The position numbers and the translations under genes were made by a program. This document shows positions 10,130 to 20,822 of a stretch of 64,000 nt of DNA, piece by piece (the first letter of the stretch is position 1; the number at the start of each line of letters is the position of its first letter). The DNA lies in the NCBI GenBank assembly GCA_965240325.2, contig OZ251233.1:2289177-2353176 (forward strand), written 5' to 3'. Below the pieces are notes generated by a model. It saw only the letters and a list, made by a program, of their open reading frames with translations. It had not been told where the DNA came from and made no database searches. Source of the stretch: Rebecca billardiae RCC1528. Taxonomy: Eukaryota; Haptophyta.

Positions 10130-10795
10130 GCGGCGCGGCGAGGCGCGCCGGCGCCAGCGCCCCGGCGATGGTCGCCGCCGCGGGCGCAGGCATCGCCATG
10201 GCATCAGTCGGCGCGCCGCTCATCAACGCGCGGTAAACGATCGTCAGGCACACCGTGCTCAACAGCTCTGAACTCAGCCGGGGGCCGGCCGGCGCGGCAG
10301 CGCGCGGCACCGGTGCGGCCGACGCTGGCTTGTGACTGTGAGTGCTTGGCGGCGGCGGTGCCGCGCAATATCACTATATCGCATCATGACTACTACATAT
10401 CTGAGGGCTCTGAGGCGGCGATGAGCCCCTCGGGCCGAAGGGCCCGAAGGCGGCCGCTGACGTACTGACTCAGATGAGAGTCAGAGTCAGACTGACGACG
10501 GTGTCACAGTGTCAGTGACCGTACCGCTACTGATAGTGATAAGTGATAGTGATACGATGACTGATGAGTGAGAGTGACGCGTCAGTCAGCAGCGGTGCTG
10601 CCACCGGTCGATTCCTGTGACCGGCGCCCGGTGGCCGGTCGGTCCCGGCCGCGGGCGCGCCGCGCCCGAGGCCCAGCGGAATAACCGGCGATCTCCGAAT
10701 CAATCATCTGTCGTCGACGATGCGAAGCTGCCCGGAGCCAAGTTCGGCCCTGCTGATTGAGAGTTAGACCGCACTCGTCACCGCTGTGAATAGTG
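10130..10795. other. intergenic spacer 3' of the dynein gene
   Basis: No gene is seen. From about 10,440 to 10,600 it is low-GC and built of TGACTCAGATGAGAGTCAGA-type and AGTGATAGTGAT words, like other 3' flanks here. It ends at the left inverted repeat of the transposon. Confidence 0.5.
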
Positions 10796-10954
10796 CACAG
10801 CAACGACTTCTTTTTTAAAGCGGCCGTTAGCGTGTCCAGCGGCCAGATTAATTTTCGAAAAATTACTATGCGCTGCGCGCGCGCCCCTAGGGGGCGGCGC
10901 GCGCGCGCGGCTGGTCCCCCCTGCATGCCCGCACCGTCAGCTGCCTGATTGCCG

Positions 10955-13720
10955 CTACCCAGCCCCGCTACCGTCGCGCGCGACATCCGCGCCGTAAATC
11001 ACCGTCACCGAGCGGTCCGGCGAGCGCGCCGCCATCAATTTGCTCCTGAGTGCCGAAAACTCCTTCTCCGGAAGCCCAGCCTCCTCGCGCAGGAGCTTGC
11101 GCGCCGTCATGCACTCCGCGATCAGGTCGATCGCGTCGGTCTCCGCCCTGCGCTGCCATTCGCGCTGCCGCTTGGCGTACTTCTTCAGCCAGAGCCGCCG
11201 CACCTTGTCGCCGAACTCCTCTGCCCACGTCGCAAGCGACACGCGGCGCACGAGCTGCGCGACCGTCGAGATGTGCGGCTCCGCCGTCGACTTCTTCCCC
11301 TCGGCGTACTCGCGGACGAATGAGTCGAGTGACTTGCGCGCGTGCACGAGCGGCATCGCACGCTTGGTCACCTGCACGAAATGCCCCTGCACCTGCTCGT
11401 CCGCGAGCTGCACGAGGCGCCCCCGCCGCCTGAGGCGAGACGCCGTCTGCGCCCGCCTCCGTGACCGCCCAGACGTTGAAGCGGAGCGGTGGGACGTTGT
11501 GCGAGCCCTGGCCGGCGAGGCTGGCGAGGCTGACGTAAGCGCCGGTGCACGCCACGATGGCCTTCTGCTCCTCCGCGTAGTCGGCCGCCTCGGCGCCGCC
11601 GCCAAAACCGCCGCCGGCCGCGCTGCCGCCTGCCGAGGCAGTGCTGCCACCGAGGCCGCGCTGCTGCGCGCCGCCGCCGGCCGCGCCGCCGCCGGCCGCG
11701 CCGCCACCAGCCGCACCACCACCCGCACTGTCAGCCGCGCGGCTGGCCGCGCCACATGCCGCGCCACCGGCCACGCGGACGCCAGCACCGGCTGTGCCGC
11801 TAGCCACGCCGCTGCCACTGCCGGCCGCGCCGCCCACGCCGCCGCCCGCGCCCGCGCCCGCGCCCACGTTGCCAGCCGCGCCCCCGGCCGCGCCCCCGGC
11901 CGCGCCGCCGGCCGCGCCACCGGCCGCGCGGACGCCAGCGCCAGCGGTGCCGCCAGCCACGCAGCTGCCGCTGCTGCTGCCACCAGTGCTGCTGCTGCCG
12001 CCCGCACCGGCCGCGCCGCCGCCGGCCGCGCCACCGCCGGCCGCGCCGCCGCCGGCCGCGCCGCCGCCGGCCGCGCGATCGCGAGCGCTGTCAGCCGCGC
12101 CGCTGTCCGCGCCGCCGGCCGCACCTCCGGCCGCGCCTCCAGCCGCGCGGACGCCAACGCCAGCTGTGCCGCCAGCCACGCCACTGCAGCTGCCGCCCGC
12201 GCCGCCCGCGCCGCCGCCAGCACCCGCGCCCGCGTTGCCAGCCGCGCCGCCGGCCGCGTCCGGCCGCGTCGCCGGGCGCACCGCCGCCTGGCGCGCAGTT
12301 GTCGGGCGTGCCGCCGTCGGGCGCGCCGCCACCGGGCCCGCCATCGCCCGCGCTGTCAGCCGCGCCGCCGGCCGCGCCGCAGGCCGCGCCACCGGCCGCG
12401 CGGACGCCAACGCCGGCTGTGTCGCCAGTCACGCCGCTGTCGCTGCAGCTGCCGCCGCTGCTGCCGGCCGCGCCGGCCGCGCGCGGCCGCGCCGCCGGCC
12501 GCGCCGCCGCCGGCAGTGCCGCCGCCGGCCGCGCCACCGCCCGCGCTGTCAGCCGCGCCGCTGGCCGCGCCGCCGGCCGCGCCACCGGCCGCACGGACGC
12601 CAGCGCCGACTGTGCCGCCAGCCACGCCGCTGCCGCTGCCGCTCGCGCCGGCCGCGCCGCCGCCCGTGCCCGCGGACGCGCCCGCGTTGCCAGCCGCGCC
12701 GCCCGCCGCGCCGCCGGCCGCGCCGCCGACCGCGCAACCGGCCGCGCGGACTCCAGCGCCGGCGGCACCGCCAGCTACGCCGCTACCGCTGCCGCTGCCG
12801 CCGCTGCAGCCGGCCGCGCCGCCGGCCGCGTCGCCGGCCGCGCCGCCTGCAGCGCCGCCAGCCGCGCCGCCCTGCCGCGCTGGCCACGTGCAGCGGCGGC
12901 AGCTGGCGGCGCCGGTCGCGGTGGGAGCCGGCCGCTCCGGATCACGTCATTGATCCCGTCGGCGTCCGCACTCCATAGCTCGGGCATGTCCGAGTCCGGC
13001 CGCTCCGAGATGGCGATCGCCTCCGACGACGCGAGCGCAACACCCTCATAGTTGCGCACGATGGCGATCGTGGCCGCGCGCGAGTGCGCTGCGTTTGGCC
13101 CGTGTCCGCCGAGAGGAGGAGGACATGCGGCTGCCCGCGCGGGCGCGCGGACTTGCCGTAGTGCTCCAAGCGATCCAGCACGGCGCCCACGGCCTGCGCC
13201 CACGGCCGCGCCGCCGACTCGCTGCCGATCATCATCACGCCCGCGCCCGCGTGCTCGCGATTGCGCAGCGCGCTCTCACGTGAGCCAGCCACCGGCGGCG
13301 GGATCGGGTGGCGCATGCCCAGGTTGAGCCACGTCGAGAACTCTCGGGCTGGCGCGAGCCCACGATGCTCAGTGTGCGGTCCTTCTCGCGCGCCTAGTGC
13401 ACGACGCCCTCGTCGTCGAGCGAGGTGAAGGCATGCAAGACGAGCGCGTCTCACGAGAAGAGCCGCAGCTTGGCTACACGCAGCAGGTTGTTCTTCTTCC
13501 GCTGGGCCTTGATGGCGACGAGGCTGTTGACGCTGCGCTTGACCTCCGCCAGGTAGTTCTCGTTCGGCATGATCGAGTGGTCCACCTCGCTCGCGGCCTC
13601 GCGCGCGCGCAGCTTGAGCATCTCGTGCGGCTGAGCGCCGCGGCCATGCGCAGCCATGCAGATGCGGCAGAGACGTGGCGCCCGATGCGTTAGGCACCTT
13701 TGCGATGCAGCTTGGGCTTC
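10955..13720 (-). pseudogene. interrupted transposon-borne gene (possible transposase)
   Basis: Protein-like segments succeed each other on the minus strand but in different frames and with stops. Near 13,660-13,451 a Cys/His-containing start (LCRICMAAHGRGAQPHEML) runs to a TGA. At least one further stop and a frame change follow near 13,340-13,450. About 13,340-13,050 contains VMMIGSESAARPWAQAVG and PHVLLLSADTGQT. About 13,080-12,930 has ELWSADADGINDVI. A repeat region (11,640-12,890) follows. Then 11,600-11,440 has QKAIVACTGAYVSLASL and, after another frame change, 11,420-10,955 has RLVQLADEQVQGHFVQV and AEEFGDKVRRLWLKKYAKR. Composition in these segments is ordinary protein, unlike the shadows. 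Position between the inverted repeats suggests a transposase or accessory gene, but no family or catalytic triad is recognised. Confidence 0.5.
11640..12890. repeat. degenerate minisatellite inside the transposon
   Basis: This is a ~1.25-kb GC-rich tandem array built on GCCGCGCCGCCGGCCGCGCC plus a recurring phrase CGGACGCCAGCGCCGGCTGT, spaced at about 170-230 bp. All frames stay open, which generates several long Ala/Pro/Gly/Arg ORFs on both strands that I do not regard as separate genes. Confidence 0.75.
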
Positions 13721-14589
13721 TTAGGCTTCGCGCAGGAACGCTTGCCCTTGCCCACGGTGAGCACAGCCGTCGCCATTGCTGCGCGCGGCGAGCGCGGTGC
13801 GGCGCGGCCGGGCCGGCCGCAGCCGCCGCAAGTTAGTCTGATGCAAATTCCCGGTCACCCATGCAAAAGTAAGCGTTCCCGCTGCGCATGTGCGTGCATC
13901 ACGAGTAACCCGCCGCCTGAATAACAACTCCGCGCCCCTCCATACACTTCCTGCATCCCCGCGCGCAGCGGCGTGCGGGCGGGCGCGAATTCGCACCGTG
14001 TTACGAACAGACCTAGCAAAGTAGATCGGTGTGGCGCGTCGGGACGCGGAGCGGGTGCGGGGCAGGCGGGGGATAGGTTGGGGAACACCCGCGATTAGAG
14101 CACCGGTGGCGCAGCGGCGACGTGGACGCCGCCACACGCGCACGCACGGCGCGCGCTCGCACCGCGAGTCGAACGTCCGCTCGCCAAGCCCTGCGACGGC
14201 GTCCGTGCGACGCCGAGCGACGAACGCTCTCGGGATTTGGCCCGGACCACCAGATTCAGCCGTTAACGGCCGAAAATTCATTTGTTGGAGTTTCCTTAAC
14301 GGCCGCTTTAAAAAAGAAATCGTTGCTGTGTGTGATCATCGGTCGTCACAGCATGAGCAGTAGTCATTACTAGTCAACGCGACACTACGTCACTAGCTGG
14401 CGGCTGCTGACGTATAACAGTACTAACACACCGCCGGACACCGCAGCCGCCGCCTGAGCGGGAGCCTGAGGCCGCGCCGCCGCGACGTGCGGCGGCCGGG
14501 CCCGGCGGCGGGCGCGGCGGCCGCTGCGTCGGCGCGACCCCTCTGCTGCCCAGCTGCCGCGACTACTCAATAACCGCTAATAAAACTAA

Positions 14590-15747
14590 TCAGAGTCCTG
14601 ATGCAGTCACCATGGACCGTTGAGGCCTTCCGTCGTTGATGGGCACGCCGAAGACGTTGGCGGCCGCTTCGTTGGTGGGAGCCCGCCCACCGGATGCCCT
14701 GCTGCACGCCGGGATGTCAAAGTACTGGCTGGGGCAGACCCACGCGCGCTCCAGCGACTCGTCGCGCGCCGCGCCCGTGGTGCCGTCGCCGCCGAAGAGA
14801 GCGGCCCTCACCACCGCGTCGGGCACGCCGTGGGCGGGCCAGCCAGGCTCCGATACGTTCAGCGCGTAGTCCAGCGCCGCGCTCACGTCGCGGCACAGCT
14901 GCGCCTGCCCGCCCCCGTCCGGCTGCGCCGCGCCGCCGTGCGTCGAGTGCCCCTCGAAGCTCTTCTTGGGCGCGCGGATGGCGGCGCGCGCGCTGAAGCC
15001 GAGCACGCGCGCGACAGGCAGCCACGCGTGCAGCGGCACCGTCCACTGGGTCCGGTTCCCGGACGGGGCCGTGGGCATGTACGTGGCCATGCACATTGGC
15101 ACGACCGTGCGCGCGTGCGCCCGCCGCTGTGCGCGCGGCCACGCCCACGCGGCCAGCAGCCGCAGCATGCGCCCGACGCCGTCCAGCGCGCCCAGCGTGC
15201 GCAGCGCCTCGAGCCGCAGGCCCTCCCACGGCGGCAGCGCGCTCAGGGCGAGGCAGTAGCTCCGACGCGTCCGCTTGTCGAGGCGCCCGTACGACGGCAC
15301 GTGCCGCTCGAAGAGCGCCGCGGCGCCGCGCGGGAAGATGGCGCGCACGGAGAGGTTGGTCGCGTGCAGCCACTTCTCGCGCCGGCAGCCCTGGTGGTAG
15401 CGGTAGCCCGAGAGCAGCATGTCCCACGGGTGGCGGATGAAGTGGACGACCACGTCGTTCCTCGCGAGCAGCTCCGCCCCCGCGTACAGCGGCTCGGACG
15501 GATGCGACGCCCAGACGCCGTTCTTGGCGCAGCAGGCGCGCGTCCACACGCGCGGCCCCTTGCTGCACAGCACCATCAGCAGCTGGAACGAGGCGAACGT
15601 GCCCGACTTGTGGTGCGAGACCACGGCGACGGTGCGGTTGCGCAGGTCGGCCTGCGCCTTGCACGCGCCCCTCGCCGACGAGCCCACGAGGCCGCAGCAC
15701 ACCGCGAGGGCGGCGAGCCCACGAGGCCACCGCGCACGCGCCGCCAT
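14590..15747 (-). CDS. secretory-pathway sulfotransferase-like protein
   Basis: This is 385 aa from ATG 15747, with an N-terminal signal segment (LAALAVCCGLVGSSARG). The PAPS 5'-phosphosulfate loop is visible as AVVSHHKSGTFASFQ (residues 41-55, Lys47-Ser48-Gly49). The 3'-phosphate motif is VVHFIRHPWDMLLSGYRYH (R105 and S113). These two motifs in this order and spacing define the sulfotransferase superfamily, which moves sulfate from PAPS to sugars or other hydroxyls. The acceptor is unknown; sulfated surface polysaccharides are plausible for an alga. Possible N-glycosylation sequons (NRT, NLS, NVS) agree with lumenal location. No intron is required. A copy of the 45-bp dispersed element lies 36 bp upstream of the start, in opposite orientation to the gene. 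Confidence 0.8.
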   Translation of the reverse strand: MAARARWPRGLAALAVCCGLVGSSARGACKAQADLRNRTVAVVSHHKSGTFASFQLLMVLCSKGPRVWTRACCAKNGVWASHPSEPLYAGAELLARNDVVVHFIRHPWDMLLSGYRYHQGCRREKWLHATNLSVRAIFPRGAAALFERHVPSYGRLDKRTRRSYCLALSALPPWEGLRLEALRTLGALDGVGRMLRLLAAWAWPRAQRRAHARTVVPMCMATYMPTAPSGNRTQWTVPLHAWLPVARVLGFSARAAIRAPKKSFEGHSTHGGAAQPDGGGQAQLCRDVSAALDYALNVSEPGWPAHGVPDAVVRAALFGGDGTTGAARDESLERAWVCPSQYFDIPACSRASGGRAPTNEAAANVFGVPINDGRPQRSMVTASGL

Positions 15748-15782
15748 GCTGGATACTACTTACTAGCTGCTGGACGCAGCAG

Positions 15783-15831
15783 TACAGTTTACAAAGAATC
15801 TGAAGAGACGCACACAGCTCAGGCTGGCGAG
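15783..15831 (+). repeat. 45-bp dispersed element, copy 2
   Basis: It begins TACAGTTTACAAAGAATC and keeps AGAGACGCACACAGCTCAGG, then CTGGCGAG. It sits just upstream of the sulfotransferase start but on the opposite strand to that gene. It is the most diverged copy. Confidence 0.75.
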
Positions 15832-15995
15832 ATATGATACGCGCAATACGCTGCGTTCCTGTAGTTGAGTGTTGCTCAGTGCATGTCAGAGTGTCATCTT
15901 CGTCGGCGCGGATTCCTCTGACGAATGCAGTGCATTGTCAGGCGTCAGCAGCAGCATGTAATGCGACATCAACTTCCGATGATCATCAACGTGAG

Positions 15996-17165
15996 TCACT
16001 CTACATGCCCATGGTGGGACGCGCGGCTGGTGCGGTCCATCACGGGGCGGTCGAGCTGCTCGCACACGAGCTGCTCGATGGTGGACATGCCGTCCGCCGT
16101 CTTGTCCACGCACTTGCTCAGCCCCGAGTGCTCAAAGTCGGTGCGGTCGGGCGAGCCGATCGGGTCGCCCGTCACGCCGATGATGACGCCGGTGTACCCC
16201 AGCTCTGCGCGCATCGCCCTCGCCGCCTCGGCGCCGTTCATGTGCGGCATCTGCTTGTCCGCGCGCGGGCGGGGCGAGGGCGGCGCGTGAGCAGCCGCAC
16301 GCCGCGCGCGCGCAGCTGGCGCGCGGCTCGGACGCGCGCGCGGCCGTGCGGTCAGCCAGCGGTGCGCACCTGGTTGTCCATCAGCACGACGGTGTACGGC
16401 GGCTGGCCCGCGTCCGCGCGCGCCTTCATCATCTCGAGCGCCTCGCGCCCGTTGTTGGCCACGTCGTAGGGCACGTCGAGCGGCATGAGCAGCGTCGCCT
16501 GCATCGCAAACTGCAGCATCGGGTCGTCCTGCAGGGCACACACACACACACACGGCGCACACACAGGGCGCACACACAGGGCGCAGCGCACAGGGCGGTG
16601 AGCGGCGGCGAGGGCGCGGGCCGGCTCGCGTGCGCCGCTCGGCTCGCACCTCGACGTGCAGCAGCCGGTGCGCCTCACGCCGCCGCGCCGCGGCCTCCGC
16701 GGCCGCGGCCGGCTCCTCTGGCTGCTCGCCCGCCTGCGCGCCGTCCGCGCGCGAGGCTTGGCTCGCGCGCGCTGCGGCGGCGGCGACGCTGGCTCCGATC
16801 TCGCCCGAGGTGTGCAGCAGCAGCGAGGCCACGCTCGAGGCCTTCGAGATCGGCGCGCTCACCGGCTGGTCCCTCGCGCGCGTGTGCACCATCGGCCTGT
16901 GCCGCCTGCGCGCCGACTCCCTCGAGAGGTCGAGCTTGCCGCCCTCGCCCGTTGCAGAGACGGAGTGCCACCGCGGCTTGCGACGCTCGGCGAGGGCCTC
17001 GGCCAGCCGGGTCTCGAGCTCGGAGGTCTCGTCGGGCGTCGCGCCGACGGGCTCCCCCACGCGCTTCGTCTTCGACCGCGCGTGACCCTGCCCGCGCGCG
17101 GGCGGCGCGCTCTCCTCCACGTCCTCCACCTCCATCTCGACGATGCGTGTGTGCGCGCCCTCGCC

Positions 17166-17247
<82 letters not shown>

Positions 17248-19919
17248 TGCGACGCGACGAAGGCGCGGCTGACCATCGAGGGCGAGGGCGCGGCCGAGCC
17301 GTCGCGCACGACGGGCAGCTTGAGCAGCACCTCGAACGTCGTGCCCCGCCCGCGCCCCGCCGAGTGCAGCTCGAGCTCCGAGTCGGAGTGCAGCTTGAGC
17401 ATCTGGCGCGCAATCGTGAGGCCGAGGCCGGTGCCGCCGTTGCCCTGCAGCTGCCCCTTGCCCACCTGGTTGAACACGCCGCCCGAGCGGAGCGAGGCGA
17501 GCTCGTCCGCGTCCAGGCCGGCGCCCGAGTCGGTGATCTGCACGCAGACGTGCGCCAGCGCGTTCGGCGGCAGCTTCGCGTGGGGCTCGTCCGCCTCGGC
17601 GGTGGAGACCAGCCCGACCTCGGAAGGCGGCCGCACCTGCCAGCAGCGCACGCGGATCGTGCCGCCCGTGTCGGTGAACTTGGTCGCGTTCGAGAGGCCG
17701 TTGCCCAGGCACTGCACGAGGCGCTGCAGGTCGCCGAGGTACTGGCGCCGCGTGGGCAGCATCGCCGGCGGGAGCGGCTCGAAGAGCACGTGCACGCCCT
17801 TCTTCCGCGCGAGCGGCGCGAAGACGCTCTCCAGCTCGAGCAGCAGCTTGGCGAGCGTGAAGGGCGCGCGCACGAGCTGCAGCCGGCCGCTGTCGATGCG
17901 CTCAAAGTCGAGCATGTCCGAGACGATGTTCTCCATGAGGCGCGCGCACGTGTTGATCGTGCCCACCGCGCGGTCGACCGTCTCGTTCCCGAGCGGCACG
18001 TCGCTCGGCAGCGCGGAGAGCATGTCGGCGAGCGAGGCGACGGACAGCAGCGGGCTGCGCAGGTCGTGCATCACCACGCGGATCAGCTTGGAGCGCGCGC
18101 CCGCGGCGACGTCGCGCGCGTTGGCCTTGAGCAGCATGTCGAGCTCGAGCTCCTTGAGCTCGCGCCAGCGCTCGGAGGCGGAGGTGAGCGTGCGCTCCAC
18201 CCAGTACGCCACGCGCGCCGCCTGGATCCGCCGCCGCGCGAACGCGAGCGAGAGCGCGCACGCGCCCAGCCAGAGCACGCCGTCGCGCGCGGCCGCGCTC
18301 GGGGGCTCGCACGCGCCGCCCTGCCGCCGCGCGTGCCACGACGCGCCGGTGCTGACGAACACGGCGGCGAGGAGGTCGAGGAGGTGCAGGAGCTCGGCGC
18401 CGACCACGTTCGCGCCGAGCACGAGCACGCCGAACGACGAGAGCAGCGCGCGCTGCCGCACGCCCGCGGAGAGCTCGGTGGCGTGCGGCCGGCCGCACGG
18501 CGCTGTGTTGCCGAGCGGCAGCAGCAGCTCCGTCAGCAGCGCGAGCAGGCAGAGCCAGCCGGTGCAGACGAGCTCGAGCGCGGCGTCGAAGGAGGGGAGC
18601 GGCAGCTTGGGCAGCGCGTGCGACGCCGCGACCACCAGCGCGGACGACGCCGCCGCCACGCAGATCGCCACCCACCACGCGACGTTGCCCGCGCCGCCGC
18701 CGTCGGCCGCCGCGCGCTCGTGCGCAGGCTTGCCCAGCTCGTGCGTGAGCAGCACGAGCCACGCGCCCAGCACGATGGCGGCGCCGAGGCGCGCGCGCGA
18801 GGCGAAGGCCTGCGCGTGCACGTGCGTGCGGTACTCCGACTCGAGCCGCGCCGAGCGGAAGCGCCCGCGCCAGTTGAGGTACGTGCCGGCGCGCGCGCGG
18901 CTCGTCTCGCCCTCCGCGTCCAGCCGGCCCGGCCCGTCCGGCGCCACGCCGCCGAGCGGCGACGAGCGCCGAGCCTGCTTGGCGCGCACGGTGGAGTGCG
19001 AGCGGGCGGAGGGGCGCTCGGCCGCGCCGAGCGGGCCGTCGGGCATCGGCCGCGTCGCCGCGCCCGCGCCCGCGACGCCGCCCTGCGCCGCCTCGAGGTC
19101 GGCGGGCGCGGGCGCGACGCGGCTCCGGCGCGCCTCCGCCGCCGCCGCCGCCGCCGGCTGCGCGCCGTCCGCCGGCGCCTCCTCCTCCTGCGCACCGGCG
19201 GCGGCGGCGCGCGCGCGGCGCACGGGCGCGCAGCAGCTGACGATGGCGGTGTGCCACATCGCCGCCGCGCGGCGCTCGTGCGCGCTCGGCCTGTTCGCCA
19301 GCGACATGCCGCGCGCGTCCTCCGCCTCCTCGGCCGCGTTGAGCGCGCGCCAAGAGACGCGCCACGTGCCCGTCGCGCCCGAGCGCGCGTGCGGGAGGAG
19401 CTGCATGCGCAGCGCCTGCTTGAACTCGATGCGCGCGACCTTGGTGAGGATCCCCTCCACCAGCGGCAGCACCTTCGCGCCGCGCACCGACGTGCACGAG
19501 ATGAACATCCCCTCGCCCCCGCGCTCGTCGTCCGCAGGCTCGTCGGCGCGCTCCGCCTCGAAGAGCGGGAACTGCGAGGTCTTGTACAGCTCGGCGAGGT
19601 TGGAGTGCACGGCGGCGAGGTTGGCGAGGAGGTCGGGCACCGTGCGCCCCGCCGCGCGCACGAAGCCCATGTGCCCGTTCTCCATCAGGAACTCGGCAAA
19701 GTGCTCGCCCATCTTGCGCACGACCACGCCCTCGGGCACGTCGAGCACCGCGCACGCGGCGCTCACCATGCGGAAGGTGATCGCGTCGTCGTACTGGCGC
19801 AGGTCGAGCAGCCGCATGTCGTCCACCTCGTCCAGCATGTCGCACATCTGCAGCCACGCATCCTCGCCGCGGTGCTTCAGCACGAAGCGGCGCAGCACGA
19901 CGTGAAAGAAACCGTGCAT
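15996..19919 (-). CDS. H-NOX / six-helix membrane / hybrid histidine kinase-receiver protein
   Basis: Three exons are 19919-16650, 16528-16370 and 16250-15996, giving about 1,227 aa. The introns (121 and 119 nt) start GTGCGAGC and GTGCGCAC and end CTGCAG and AAGCAG; both are phase 0. Residues 1-190 form a heme-NO/oxygen-binding (H-NOX) domain starting MHGFFHVVLRRFVLKHRGEDAW. H105 in LAAVHSNLAELYKT sits where the proximal heme histidine is expected. After a low-complexity linker, about six membrane helices follow (roughly 385-570). Then come the dimerisation/phosphoacceptor box VVMHDLRSPLLSV (H618) and an HATPase with NGLSNATKF, ITDSGAGLDADEL and GGTGLGLTIARQM. A poly-Gly linker encoded at 17,186-17,244 precedes the receiver HVEDDPMLQF...VVLMDNQMPHMNG (phospho-acceptor D1141). 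It should sense NO or O2 at a membrane and relay phosphate. The partner phosphotransfer protein is not in the window. Splicing of exon 2 is supported because it restores the receiver fold exactly. Confidence 0.88.
17186..17244. repeat. GCC/GGC trinucleotide run in kinase linker
   Basis: This is about twenty GCC triplets on the + strand, encoding poly-Gly on the minus-strand kinase between the HATPase domain and the receiver. The length is probably polymorphic. Confidence 0.85.
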
Positions 19920-20381
19920 CGCGGCGTTTGGGTTGCCCCCCTCCGGTGATTCCGCTCCCGATGATAAATTTCGTCAGGGTCATGCACATACAAGCGGGGT
20001 ATGATGGTATATTATGGGTATACCAGGTTCGTCAAGCCAATGACGACTTGACGAGATCACGAGAAAGCACTCGAGAAGGCGAGGCCCCGACGACGAATCA
20101 GGAGACCTGCGCCGTCCTACCTGTGTCGTTAAATCATAGAATGAGTCTGCAGACCCGGACCTACGCCCCGGACACCCCCCCCGGGTACGGGGGAGGTTGG
20201 GGGTTGGTCCGGTACGGTCCGGCTGCAGACTGAGGCGAGGCCAGGGGAGAGAGGGAGGCCGGACTACTTTTCTGCCTTCGTCCGGTCCGGCTCGGTTGTT
20301 CGCACTCCCAACGCCGGACAGCACAACCAACTGGACCCCTCGCCGATCGCCGCGCGCCCGCCGCTCGCCAAGCTCGCCGCC
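19920..20381. other. divergent promoter region with 52-bp dispersed repeat
   Basis: This is 462 bp between the H-NOX kinase start (-) and the BAP31-like start (+). It contains one copy of a 52-bp repeat (20,096-20,147) whose sister lies at 35,375-35,426. A C-rich/G-rich imperfect palindrome (CCCGGGTACGGG) lies near 20,178-20,190. Confidence 0.6.
20096..20147 (+). repeat. 52-bp dispersed repeat, copy 1
   Basis: Shared words are AATCAGGAGACC, CGTCCTACCTGTGTCGTTAA and ATCATAGAATGAGTC. Two substitutions separate it from the copy at 35,375-35,426, which is in the same orientation. Confidence 0.8.
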
Positions 20382-20822
20382 ATGGACCCGGGATGGCTCC
20401 TCGTGACCTACGCGCTGCTGTTCCAGTGCGCGCTGGTGCTGCTGCTCGTGATGCCCGTGCCGAACAACGCCGTCCGCGCCTCCGTCCTCAAGGTGGTGCA
20501 CATGATCTGGGACGCGCAGTTCGTCCGCTTTGCGGCGTTCCTCGTCGCGGGGCTTGACGCGTGGTACCTGGTCTGGACGATGAGCGCGATCTGGCAGGTG
20601 GGCGGCATGTGGTCGCCCATCGACCAGGCGCCCACCACCATGTCCGAGCTCCAGCTCTTCCGCAACGAGCGCAACGCCTTCATCACGGGCGGCAACCTCT
20701 TCATGTTCCTCGTGCTGCGCAGGCTGGTCGACATCCAGTCGCAGCTGCGCGACGCGCGCATCGCGAGCAAGCAGCACGAGAAGGTCGAGAAAATCGTGGC
20801 GGAGACGAAGAAGAAGCACTGA
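20382..20822 (+). CDS. BAP31/Yet3-like ER membrane protein
   Basis: This is 146 aa in a single exon. Three hydrophobic segments (LLVTYALLFQCALVLLLVM; FVRFAAFLVAGLDAWYLVW; ITGGNLFMFLVLRRLV) lie in BAP31 order, with the diagnostic ELQLFRNERNAFITGG before the third helix. A short charged coiled tail ends ETKKKH. The Lys residues at -4 and -3 form a KKXX ER-retrieval signal, as in BAP31. Homologues act in ER quality control and export of membrane proteins. The coiled cytosolic tail is shorter than in animal BAP31 (~246 aa), nearer a minimal form. ATG 20382 is the first Met and gives the expected N-terminal topology. Confidence 0.85.
   Translation: MDPGWLLVTYALLFQCALVLLLVMPVPNNAVRASVLKVVHMIWDAQFVRFAAFLVAGLDAWYLVWTMSAIWQVGGMWSPIDQAPTTMSELQLFRNERNAFITGGNLFMFLVLRRLVDIQSQLRDARIASKQHEKVEKIVAETKKKH

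Larger units (their letters stand above)
10796..14330. mobile_element. decayed ~3.5-kb TIR DNA transposon
   Basis: Left end 10,796 reads CACAGCAACGACTTC followed by TTTTTTAAAGCGGCCGTTA. The right end, reverse-complemented from 14,330, reads CACAGCAACGATTTC followed by the same TTTTTTAAAGCGGCCGTTA. The inverted repeats agree at 33 of 34 positions. A third copy of the left end lies at 59,528. The interior holds a broken minus-strand gene and a long Ala/Gly-encoding tandem repeat. I could not find a convincing target-site duplication (left flank AATAGTG, right flank TGTGATC), and the superfamily is not recognised. Confidence 0.7.

Noticed and set aside
11040-12978. Long plus-strand Ala/Pro/Arg ORFs
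   Set aside because: They are generated by the GC-rich minisatellite inside the transposon, and the protein-like remnants lie on the minus strand.
16656-19949. A 1,097-residue plus-strand frame over the kinase
   Set aside because: It is antisense to well-conserved H-NOX, kinase and receiver motifs, and its composition is that of a shadow.
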